This document shows positions 1 through 6,173 of a stretch of 7,525 nucleotides of DNA, in pieces. The stretch comes from an uncultured Lachnospiraceae bacterium (GTDB taxonomy: Bacteria > Bacillota > Clostridia > Lachnospirales > Lachnospiraceae), in NCBI GenBank assembly GCA_902783095.1, contig CACZPX010000304.1, forward strand, positions 1 through 7,525. The letters are read 5' to 3'. The notes under the pieces are model-generated. The model searched no databases. It was not told the DNA's origin and saw nothing but the letters and a program-made list of their open reading frames with translations. The position numbers and the translations under genes are program-made. Within the stretch, counting starts at the first letter, position 1; every line of letters starts with the position of its first letter.

Positions 1-24
1 TACGAACTGGAGGCGCGGGGGTAG
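1..24 (+). CDS. Possible 3' end of an upstream gene (tail only)
   Basis: Frame 1 reads Tyr-Glu-Leu-Glu-Ala-Arg-Gly and then TAG at 22-24, about 30 bases before a terminator-like hairpin. That spacing is normal for a gene end. Seven codons are too few to identify a product, and frame 2 also stays open (to 91), so the reading is weak. The stretch 16-40 can also fold into two mutually exclusive hairpins, so it could instead be the tail of a structured RNA. Confidence 0.25.
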   Translation, partial: YELEARG

Positions 25-53
25 AGCCCCGGGACTCTATAGCAAAAGACAAC

Positions 54-80
54 GCCCGTGCGCAAATGCACGGGCTGTTT
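54..80 (+). terminator. Rho-independent terminator, upstream gene
   Basis: A perfect 8-bp stem GCCCGTGC (54-61) pairs with GCACGGGC (68-75) around a 6-base loop and is followed by TGTTTTCTC. The T tract is short and interrupted but adequate. It would end a plus-strand transcript entering from the left edge of the window. Confidence 0.7.
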
Positions 81-148
81 TCTCAATTTGATACCTATAT
101 TTTAACTGGTGTCATATTTGGCGTCAACCTATATCCAGCCCATGAGAC

Positions 149-180
149 CGGCTCGTGTGCAAAACGCACGGGTCGTGTTT
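149..180 (+). terminator. Second terminator-like hairpin, related to the first
   Basis: An 11-bp stem (149-159 with 165-175, three G-U pairs) closes a 5-base loop and is followed by TGTTTTC. Loop and stem resemble the hairpin at 54-75 (CGTG-Y-GCAAA then GCACGGG, then TGTTTT). It may be a backup terminator in tandem, a diverged duplication of the first, or the 3' end of a short transcript starting in 76-148. No convincing promoter is visible in that interval. Confidence 0.5.
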
Positions 181-371
181 TCATGACGACGTCAGATATG
201 ACTGTTGAAGTATTCCTGAGGGACCTGCAGCTGACGTTTAAAGATATCCCGCAAAAGCGCTTCAGTTCCCGCCAGCCCGGTATTGGATCTCCTCCCCCAG
301 TCTGACCGGATCATGAATGATCAGCGTTTTAAAGATATATTGAAACATCGCAAATATGCGTCATTTTCCTA
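181..371. other. Intergenic region, no gene seen
   Basis: This stretch is AT-richer than the genes around it, and no open frame with a ribosome binding site was found. An ORF of 79 codons starting at 66 runs through part of it, but its start sits inside the terminator hairpin without a binding site. Small elements seen: an 11-bp direct repeat TTTAAAGATAT at 237-247 and 328-338; the palindrome GATCAT-ga-ATGATC at 309-322; and CGCA-aata-TGCG at 349-360. The two palindromes lie upstream of the rpsT promoter and could bind a protein, but nothing ties them to a known operator. Confidence 0.5.
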
Positions 372-400
372 TTGACACCCGCACAGTTATTGTTTAAAAT
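372..400 (+). promoter_or_regulatory. Sigma-A type promoter of rpsT
   Basis: A perfect -35 box TTGACA (372-377) is separated by 17 bases from a -10 box TAAAAT (395-400), which matches TATAAT at five of six positions. Transcription should start near 407, giving an untranslated leader of about 68 bases before the rpsT start codon. The strength of the match fits a highly expressed ribosomal protein gene. Confidence 0.85.
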
Positions 401-406
401 ATCATC

Positions 407-474
407 CGCTGGTTTACAAAACTGTCCGTGTCCGGTTATTTGGTAAACTTACCACAACGTTGGAGGTGCAGAAA
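407..474 (+). promoter_or_regulatory. rpsT mRNA leader with stem-loop
   Basis: The predicted leader contains a perfect 6-bp inverted repeat, GTTTAC (412-417) with GTAAAC (443-448). Inside it a second short helix is possible (420-424 with 433-437, one G-U pair). The structure ends about 13 bases before the ribosome binding site. It could be a binding site for S20 or simply protect the 5' end; the pairing is seen, any role in control is inference. Confidence 0.4.
462..468 (+). promoter_or_regulatory. Ribosome binding site that fixes the rpsT start
   Basis: GGAGGTG lies six bases before TTG at 475. The longer reading of the frame would begin at a TTG (460-462) that overlaps this binding site, so it is ruled out as the start. 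Confidence 0.9.
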
Positions 475-738
475 TTGGCTAATATCAAATCGGCTAAGAA
501 GAGAATTCTGGTTGCCGCCAGGAACGCAGACCGCAACAAGGCGATCCGCTCCAAGGTGAAGACCTATGTGAAGAAGGTAGACGCCGCCGTACTGGCCGGT
601 GATGCTTCCGTCGCTCAGGCTGCTTTAAAGGACGCTGTTGTCGTCATCTCTAAGGCTGCGCAGAAGGGCGTATATCACAAGAACACCGCTTCTCGTAAGA
701 TTTCCAGATTAACCCAAGCTGTCAACAAGATGGCGTAA
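475..738 (+). CDS. rpsT: 30S ribosomal protein S20
   Basis: S20 is a primary binding protein of the small ribosomal subunit; it binds 16S rRNA early in assembly. The 87-residue product has the usual family length and the typical N-terminus Met-Ala-Asn-Ile-Lys-Ser-Ala-Lys-Lys-Arg. Its helical body is rich in lysine and alanine, and the C-terminal part (KGVYHKNTASRKISRL) is a family hallmark. The start is TTG, supported by GGAGGTG six bases upstream. The E. coli rpsT gene also starts with UUG, a feature linked there to autoregulation, so the weak start may be a functional choice. The gene has its own promoter and terminator and is transcribed alone, converging on holA. A convergent holA-rpsT pair is common in Firmicutes. 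Confidence 0.97.
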   Translation: MANIKSAKKRILVAARNADRNKAIRSKVKTYVKKVDAAVLAGDASVAQAALKDAVVVISKAAQKGVYHKNTASRKISRLTQAVNKMA

Positions 739-766
739 CCGTCATTGCGTATCTTGTAAAGACCAG

Positions 767-810
767 AAAAAAGAACCCCGCAAATGGTGTGTCGGGGTTC
801 TTTTCTTTTT
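767..810. terminator. Bidirectional terminator between rpsT and holA
   Basis: A 10-bp perfect stem AAGAACCCCG (771-780) with CGGGGTTCTT (793-802) extends by A-T pairs on the outside and closes a 12-base loop. On the plus strand it runs into a T-rich tract (798-810) and ends rpsT about 30 bases after its stop. On the minus strand the A run at 767-772 becomes a run of T residues, so the same hairpin can also stop transcripts coming from holA. Confidence 0.9.
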
Positions 811-884
811 GGGATCCTTCGACTGTATTCGCTGCGCTCATTCCGCTCAGGATAACAAACCGCTTCATTCCGCTCAGGATGACA
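811..884. repeat. REP-like dispersed repeat
   Basis: The segment begins GGATCCTTCGACTG and contains two copies of TCATTCCGCTCAGGAT (838-853 and 865-880), 27 bases apart, the second continuing into GACA. On the minus strand it reads ATCCTGAGCGGAATGA, twice. This matches a dispersed intergenic repeat that I recall from many unrelated bacterial genomes (GGATCCTTCGACT...GCTCAGGATGACA), often mistranslated as HPERSEGS-like peptides. The minus-strand ORF through it (HPERNEAV...YPERNERSE) is such an artefact. It lies between the shared terminator and the end of holA. Confidence 0.75.
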
Positions 885-908
885 GCAGGCGAAGTTCCCT
901 CTCACGCA

Positions 909-1949
909 CTATCTTCCCAGTTCGGTGATGAACAGTTCCACGGCAAGCTGGTCCGGCACGGTGCCGGCCTTGATGGAAGCGTCCAGTTCCGTTATGGAAT
1001 CGAGCAGGCGGATCAGCTTCGTTTCCGTAAGCCGGCCGGTCTGCCTGCGGTATTTGCGCACCAGAAAGTCGCGTACGCCGGTCTGCGCGGCGATCTCCCG
1101 GTCCGGCAGCCCCTGCGCCGCCAGTTCCTTTACGGAGAGCAGCGCGGACAGGTGCCGTCCGCAGATGATCATGATCTTTAACGGCGCCTCCTTGAGCGCC
1201 AGCAGGTCCGCGTAGATGTCCAGCGCGGCGTGCGTACGCCCCTCTATGGCGGCGTCGATCATGTCAAACAGGCGGTCCGTCAGACGCACGGTGCCCACCG
1301 CCTCCACGTCCGCCGCCGTGACGGCGGGCCGGTCCCCGCAGTAGGCCAGCACCTTGTCGATCTCGTTGGACAGGGCGTTCATGTCGTTGCCGATGCGCTC
1401 CACCAGAAGCCTTGCCGCCGCGACCTGCAGGTCCTTGCCGGCCGCTTTCACCTTTCTGGCCGCCCAGCGGCACAGGTCGTCGTCGCTCTGACGGTCCAGC
1501 TTTGCCATACAGGCCAGTCCGCTCACCTTTTTTGTAAACGTCAGCCTGCGGTCCACGGTCTCTTCGCAGAAGATGATATACGTGCTTTCCGGCAGCTTTT
1601 CCAGCGCTTCCAGTATGCCGCCCGGGTCTTTGCCGGTAAACCAGCCGGAATTCTCGATCACGATCAGACGGCGCTCGGCAAAGAACGGCAGCGTCTGCGA
1701 CAGATCGATCACCTCCGCGGCGTCTATGCCGTTTCCTTCAAAGACCGCCACGTTCATGTCGTCGCCGTCGGTGATGAGCTTTCGCAGGCTGTTGCGGTAG
1801 CTGCGGCGCAGGAAAGCTTCCTCCCCGTACAGCACGTAGACGTGCTCCGGCGTGTTGTTCTTGACGTCGCTGTTCAGTTTTGCGCGGACCGCGGCACTCT
1901 CCTCTCGGTTTTTGTCCGCGGCGTAGCGCGATGCTTTTGCGGTTGCCAT
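909..1949 (-). CDS. holA: DNA polymerase III subunit delta (clamp loader)
   Basis: Delta is the wrench of the clamp loader: it opens the beta sliding clamp so that it can be placed on DNA during replication. The 346-residue product shows the family pattern. After a short N-terminal tail comes VYVLYGEEAFLRRSYRNSL (about residues 37-55), the start of the delta fold. The AAA-like domain follows, with no Walker motif, as expected because delta does not hydrolyse ATP. The C-terminal collar domain (from about RLTDRLFDMIDAAIEGR to the end) is typical. The tail before the fold, about 25-30 residues rich in Ala, Lys and Arg, looks somewhat long. Start choice: ATG at 1949 has GAGGTG just upstream, although only three bases away. 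An in-frame GTG at 1955 would give 348 residues but lies inside that binding site. The gene follows the RND transporter by seven bases and is probably translationally coupled to it. Confidence 0.95.
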   Translation of the reverse strand: MATAKASRYAADKNREESAAVRAKLNSDVKNNTPEHVYVLYGEEAFLRRSYRNSLRKLITDGDDMNVAVFEGNGIDAAEVIDLSQTLPFFAERRLIVIENSGWFTGKDPGGILEALEKLPESTYIIFCEETVDRRLTFTKKVSGLACMAKLDRQSDDDLCRWAARKVKAAGKDLQVAAARLLVERIGNDMNALSNEIDKVLAYCGDRPAVTAADVEAVGTVRLTDRLFDMIDAAIEGRTHAALDIYADLLALKEAPLKIMIICGRHLSALLSVKELAAQGLPDREIAAQTGVRDFLVRKYRRQTGRLTETKLIRLLDSITELDASIKAGTVPDQLAVELFITELGR

Positions 1950-1960
1950 TGTCACCTCAT
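1950..1960 (-). promoter_or_regulatory. Overlap of transporter stop and holA ribosome binding site
   Basis: Read on the minus strand, the sequence is A-TGA-GGTG-ACA-ATG. The TGA stop of the transporter (1959-1957) forms part of the GAGGTG binding site of holA, whose ATG is at 1949-1947. The spacing from binding site to ATG is unusually short (three bases), so ribosomes finishing the transporter probably help start holA. Confidence 0.7.
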
Positions 1961-4900
1961 TCTGCGATGGGCGCTGCGGGCTCCTCTGTCTCCTGTGCCG
2001 GCGCGTCCAGGTCCACTTCCTTCAGTTCCTTTTTGCGGCTCATCAGATCGTACATGCAGGGCATCACCACCAGCGTGGTAAGCGTGCCGTAGGTCAGACC
2101 GCCGATGGTCACCACGGCCATGGGCTGCACCAGATCGGCGCCCATGCCCATGCCGAATGCCATGGTAGTCAGGCCCAGTATGGTGGTCAGCGACGTCATT
2201 AAAATGGGGCGCAGACGCAGGCCGGCCGCCCTGCAGATGGCCTCCCGCTTTTCCATGCCCTGCCGCCGCAGGATGTTGATATAGTCCACCAGCACGATGC
2301 CGTTGTTCACGATGATGCCGGTGAGCATGATCAGGCCGATCATGGCCACCACGCTCAAATCCATGTCCGTGATCACCAGGGCCAGGAAGCCGCCCGTAAA
2401 GGCCAGCGGCAGCGTGAACATGATGATGAACGGCATGAGCAGCGACTGGAACTGCGCCACCATCACCAGGTACACAAAGGCGACGGCCAGGATCAGCATC
2501 TTGGCCAGCTGCCCCATGGTGGTGTTGATCTGCTCGTTCTCGCCGGAAATGGTGATGTCATAGCCGTCCGGCAGGTCGTAATCCGCCACGATGCGTTCGA
2601 TCTCGTTGCCCACCAGACCGATGTTGTGGTTTTCGTCCACCTTGCCGCTCACGGTGATGGTCCGGCGCTGATCCACGCGGCGGATGGAGGACAGGCCGTC
2701 CGTCTGTTCAAAGTCGGCCACGTCCGCCAGCTTCACTTCTTCCGTGGTGCCGTCCTGCCTGGTGACAAAGACGGACATCGAAATGACGTCGATCGGGTTA
2801 AACTGTTCCGCCTCGCCGTCCAGCACCAGCACCGGATAGTCCTTGCTCTCCGCCGCCAGCGTGGTGGAGGTGGTGGAGGTGGACAGCTTCTGGTACACGG
2901 CCGCGTAGACCTGCGCCACGGTCAGGTTGTGCTTGATGGCCTTCGCCTTGTCCACGACGATGCGCAGCTCCGGCGTGGTGCGCGCCATGCCGTCCGAGAC
3001 CTCGTAGACGCCCTCGATCTGCGACAGCTTTTCCGCAAAGTCTCCCGCCAGCTCCTGCAGGCGGTCCAGGTCGCGGCCGGACACCAGCACGGAGATGCCG
3101 GAGCCGCCCAGCGCGGACATGTCAAACGAACTGGTATTGACGGACAGCGTCGCGTTCACGTCCTGTGTGAGCCGCAGGATCTCGTCTTTGATCTGGTTGT
3201 TGCTCAGTTTCTTGTCTTCGTGCAGCAGCACGTAGATGGTCACGGACTGCGTGCCGTTTCCGCCGCCGCCCATGGACAGGCCCACGACGGCCGCGCCGCC
3301 GCCGATCATGCCGCCCACGGTCTCCACGTCCTCTATGGTCATGATCCGGTCTATCACGTCATCCGCCAGGTCCGCGGTCTCGGAGACCGTACTGCCCTCC
3401 GGCGGGCGCAGCGTCACGGTGATCTGCGTGCTCTCCATGGCCGGGAACAGCGAAGTGCCGTTCAAGTAGGCCATGTAGGCGGAGACGAACAGCATCACCA
3501 CGGCGGCGATCAGCACCAGCGCGCGGTGCCCCAGCGCCCAGCGCACCACCCTGGTGTAGCCCCTGGCCATGCCGCTGAAGGTCTTGTTCTGTTTGTCGGT
3601 GATCTTCGATAAAAAGCCCTTGGCCATGACGGGCACCAGCGTAAGCGCCACCAGGAGGCTCGCCATCAGGGAGTACGTGATGGTCAGGCCCAGGTCCGTG
3701 AACAGCTGTCTGGTAAGGCCCTCGGTAAAGACGATGGGCAGGAACACGCAGCAGGTGGTAAGGGTGGACGCCAGGATGGCGCCGGATACCTCTTTTGCGC
3801 CTTCCACGGCCGCGCGTGCCGGCGGAACGCCCTCGCTGCGCATACGGTAGACGTTCTCCGTCACCACGATGGAGTTGTCCACCAGCATGCCCACGCCCAG
3901 CGCCAGGCCGGACAGCGAGATCACGTTCAGACTGATATCCGAGAAGTACATCAGCGCCACGGCCGCCGTGAGGCTGATGGGGATGGACAGGGCGATCACA
4001 AAGGTGGGCCGCACGTCCTTCAAAAACAGGATCAGGATCAGAATGGCCAGGCCCGCGCCTATCAGCAGGTTCTGGAACACGGACCCCACCACATAGTCGA
4101 TGTAGACGCCCTGGTCCATCAGGATCTTAAAGGAGAGGCCTTCCACCTCGTCCGAAAGGGCGTCAAACCGCGCCTTGACGCGGTCCGCCACCTCGCCGGT
4201 GGAATAGCCGGTCTGCTTCTGCATGGTGAGCAGGATGCCCGGACGTCCGTTGATGGACGCGTACACGGAATCCGCGTTGTTGACCAGCACCACGTCCGCC
4301 ACGTCGGAGAGCTTCACCGGCTCCACGCCGCTCATGTTCAGGTCCACGACCACCAGTTCCGCCAGCTCTTCCTGCGTATAGAAGCGGTTGCCCACGCGGA
4401 CCAGGATCTGCGTGACATCTTCCGCGATATAGCCGGCCGGCATGGAGAAGTTCTGCGCCGTGAGGATGCGCCCCACCATTTCCCGCGTGACCACGCCGGT
4501 CAGGTCCGCCTTGTCTTTGGCGTCTTTTTCCTGCGTATCGATCTGCGCCGCGGAGGCGTCCAGCTGCGCCAGGCCGTTCTCCAGCTGCGCCTTGGTGCTT
4601 TCCAGGGCCGATTTGCCCACCAGGCTCTGCGTCATGGCGGAGTAGATCTGGTAGTAGGCGGCCGACTCGTTTTCATTGATCAGTTTCTCCGCGTCGCGGA
4701 TGGAGCCCATGCCGGTCTCCAGCTGTTCCAGCGCGGTATTGATCTGTGTCTCGGCCTCGTCCATCTGTTTCAGGCCGTCGTCGATCTGCTTTAGGGTCGC
4801 GTCCAAATTGCCGGGGTCGTCCGTATACGGCGCCAGGCTCTCATCCAGGTCTTTTAAGGCCTGGTTCAGGGTCTCCAGCGTGGTCTGCAGCTGCGTGCGC

Positions 4901-6081
4901 TGCGTCTCCAGTGTCTCGGGCGTCAGGCCCATGGCCAAAAGCTGCGCCTCCAGCGCCACCAGGCTCTGTTCGGCCGCCACGTAGTCGGCGCTGTTTTTGA
5001 TCTCGGCAATGCGGGCTTCCTTCTCTTCCGCGGATAGCGTCTCGTCCGCTTCGATCTGTGCGATCAGCGCGTTAAAGCCGTCCATGGCCTCCCGCGCCCT
5101 GTTGTAGGCCGTCAGCAGCTCTTCCAGCGTGGCCAGAGAGGCCTTGGTATCTTCGATCTGCTGCACCAGCGTATCGCGGGCGCTTTTGAGCTGTTCTATC
5201 GTGGTACGGGTCTGCTGCAGCTGCGTCTTCTGCGTCTTTAATTCGGACAGCTGTACGGTGAGGGCCAGCTTGGCGTTGGAGAGCTCCGATTTGTTCTTTT
5301 CCACCTCGGCGCGGGCCTCCGCCATTTTCTTTGCCAACTCGCTGTTGCCGTTTGCCAGCTGGGACAGCGCGTCGTCCACCTGCTCCTGCCCGTCTTCCAC
5401 CTTTTTAAGGCCCTCTTCGATCTCCTCGCGGGCCTTGTCCAGTTCTTCACGAGCCGTCTTGAACTGATCCGCGATCACCTGCTGCACGCGGGCGTTGACG
5501 TCCGCCAGCTTGCTGGAGGAAATGGTCACTTCTATGGTCTCCGTCACGCCGCCGGACGCGGAGACGCTCGCCACGCCCTCCACGCTCTCCAGCTCCGCCA
5601 GGACGTTGTCTTGCACGTAGTCGTTCAGGCGCGCGCCTTCGTAGCCCTCCCGGCTCACGGCAGCGACCATCACGGGCAGCATGTCCGGATTAATGTTGAT
5701 GATCATCGGATTGCCCACGGTGTCCTCAAAACCCGCGGCGGTCTGGTCCAGCTTTTCCCGCATCTCCAGGTTGACCGAGTCCATATTGGCGCTCTCTTCA
5801 AACTCCAAAATCACCATGGACATGTTTTCCGAAGAGACGGACTGGATGCTCTTGATATTGCTGACCGTCGCCATGGCGCTCTCCACCGGGCGGGTGACCG
5901 CGGTCTCCACTTCCTCCGGGCTGGCGCCGGCAAACACCGTCGTCACCAGCGAATACGGCAGCTCCATGCTGGGCAGCAGGTCGGCCGTCATGCTGGTGAC
6001 CGACACGTAGCCCAGGATCAGGATCATCACTACGCCGACGATGACGGTATAGGGCCTTTTTACACTGAACCGTGGAAACAT
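1957..6081 (-). CDS. RND-family efflux transporter permease with coiled-coil insert
   Basis: A 1374-residue inner-membrane pump of the AcrB/SwrC (HAE1-like) type, expected to export hydrophobic or toxic compounds using the proton gradient. Membrane segment 1 is at about residues 12-31. The first extracytoplasmic domain spans about 32-660, segments 2-7 lie between 664 and 873, the second extracytoplasmic domain is about 874-1187, and segments 8-12 lie between 1190 and 1342. The C-terminal tail is acidic and proline-rich. Porter residues 32-195 and 528-650 align in order with AcrB. Segment 4 carries GMLVDNSIVVTEN, keeping the first relay aspartate (D735) with Asn at the second (N736). Segment 10 has VNNGIVLVDY, with Asn (N1259) where AcrB has its relay lysine. 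AcrB-like pumps are about 1050 residues; the excess is a helical insert at about 200-528. The start ATG has GGAGGAG four bases upstream. No adaptor gene is in the window. The substrate cannot be read from sequence. Confidence 0.95.
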   Translation of the reverse strand: MFPRFSVKRPYTVIVGVVMILILGYVSVTSMTADLLPSMELPYSLVTTVFAGASPEEVETAVTRPVESAMATVSNIKSIQSVSSENMSMVILEFEESANMDSVNLEMREKLDQTAAGFEDTVGNPMIININPDMLPVMVAAVSREGYEGARLNDYVQDNVLAELESVEGVASVSASGGVTETIEVTISSSKLADVNARVQQVIADQFKTAREELDKAREEIEEGLKKVEDGQEQVDDALSQLANGNSELAKKMAEARAEVEKNKSELSNAKLALTVQLSELKTQKTQLQQTRTTIEQLKSARDTLVQQIEDTKASLATLEELLTAYNRAREAMDGFNALIAQIEADETLSAEEKEARIAEIKNSADYVAAEQSLVALEAQLLAMGLTPETLETQRTQLQTTLETLNQALKDLDESLAPYTDDPGNLDATLKQIDDGLKQMDEAETQINTALEQLETGMGSIRDAEKLINENESAAYYQIYSAMTQSLVGKSALESTKAQLENGLAQLDASAAQIDTQEKDAKDKADLTGVVTREMVGRILTAQNFSMPAGYIAEDVTQILVRVGNRFYTQEELAELVVVDLNMSGVEPVKLSDVADVVLVNNADSVYASINGRPGILLTMQKQTGYSTGEVADRVKARFDALSDEVEGLSFKILMDQGVYIDYVVGSVFQNLLIGAGLAILILILFLKDVRPTFVIALSIPISLTAAVALMYFSDISLNVISLSGLALGVGMLVDNSIVVTENVYRMRSEGVPPARAAVEGAKEVSGAILASTLTTCCVFLPIVFTEGLTRQLFTDLGLTITYSLMASLLVALTLVPVMAKGFLSKITDKQNKTFSGMARGYTRVVRWALGHRALVLIAAVVMLFVSAYMAYLNGTSLFPAMESTQITVTLRPPEGSTVSETADLADDVIDRIMTIEDVETVGGMIGGGAAVVGLSMGGGGNGTQSVTIYVLLHEDKKLSNNQIKDEILRLTQDVNATLSVNTSSFDMSALGGSGISVLVSGRDLDRLQELAGDFAEKLSQIEGVYEVSDGMARTTPELRIVVDKAKAIKHNLTVAQVYAAVYQKLSTSTTSTTLAAESKDYPVLVLDGEAEQFNPIDVISMSVFVTRQDGTTEEVKLADVADFEQTDGLSSIRRVDQRRTITVSGKVDENHNIGLVGNEIERIVADYDLPDGYDITISGENEQINTTMGQLAKMLILAVAFVYLVMVAQFQSLLMPFIIMFTLPLAFTGGFLALVITDMDLSVVAMIGLIMLTGIIVNNGIVLVDYINILRRQGMEKREAICRAAGLRLRPILMTSLTTILGLTTMAFGMGMGADLVQPMAVVTIGGLTYGTLTTLVVMPCMYDLMSRKKELKEVDLDAPAQETEEPAAPIAE
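4500..5484 (-). other. Coiled-coil insert in the RND porter domain
   Basis: Residues about 200-528 of the transporter are rich in Glu, Lys, Gln, Leu and Ala, almost free of aromatic residues, with heptad-like spacing. Recurring units such as GLKKVEDGQ, DGLKQMDEA and NGLAQLDAS resemble the spaced Gly-Leu units of YhgE/Pip-type and MmpL coiled coils. Probable turns or hinges are LSAEEK (349-354), MGLTPET (384-390) and APYTDDPGN (417-425). The insert enters after ISSSKLADVNA and leaves before GVVTREMVGRILTAQN. The latter corresponds to the AcrB stretch LTPVDVITAIKAQN at the edge of the docking subdomain. Confidence 0.8.
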
Positions 6082-6085
6082 AAAA

Positions 6086-6092
6086 CTCCTCC
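6086..6092 (-). promoter_or_regulatory. Ribosome binding site of the transporter
   Basis: On the minus strand GGAGGAG stands four bases before ATG at 6081. It is a strong site and supports the start that begins MFPRFSVKRP, the usual short cytoplasmic N-terminus of RND pumps. Confidence 0.85.
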
Positions 6093-6103
6093 AGGTCTAA
6101 GAC

Positions 6104-6143
6104 GGAACAAAGAGGGCTGCCAAGCGCTTCGCCTCAGCAGCCC
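6104..6143 (-). terminator. Hairpin between regulator and transporter
   Basis: On the minus strand GGGCTGC (6143-6137) pairs with GCAGCCC (6120-6114). The 16-base interior can extend the helix through GCG-AAG-CGC, and TCTTTGTTCC follows. It starts about 30 bases after the regulator stop and ends about 20 bases before the transporter start. It is either a true terminator of the regulator gene or a leaky one or attenuator ahead of the transporter. The T tract is interrupted, so termination may be incomplete. Confidence 0.6.
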
Positions 6144-6173
6144 CGCATAAAACTCTCAGGTTATAAACGCCGG

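Noticed and set aside
88..116. TTGATA as a -35 box for a small RNA ending near 180
   Set aside because: No acceptable -10 box occurs at a 16-18 base spacing.
66..305. 79-codon plus-strand open frame
   Set aside because: Its ATG lies inside the loop of a terminator hairpin, it has no ribosome binding site, it runs through a second hairpin, and the product resembles nothing I recognise.
811..884. CRISPR-like or insertion-sequence remnant
   Set aside because: There are only two copies of a 16-base unit, with no regular repeat-spacer array, no terminal inverted repeats and no transposase fragment; the REP-like repeat explains it better.
675..905. 76-codon minus-strand open frame
   Set aside because: It reads through the REP-like repeat (HPERNEA / YPERNERSE), the terminator and the antisense of rpsT; this is a well-known type of false prediction.
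1230..2081. 283-codon plus-strand open frame antisense to holA
   Set aside because: Its composition (rich in His, Arg, Gln, Val) is that of a shadow frame in GC-rich DNA; holA on the other strand is unambiguous.
2626..3612. 328-codon plus-strand open frame antisense to the transporter
   Set aside because: It is a shadow of the RND gene with the same biased composition and no family motif.
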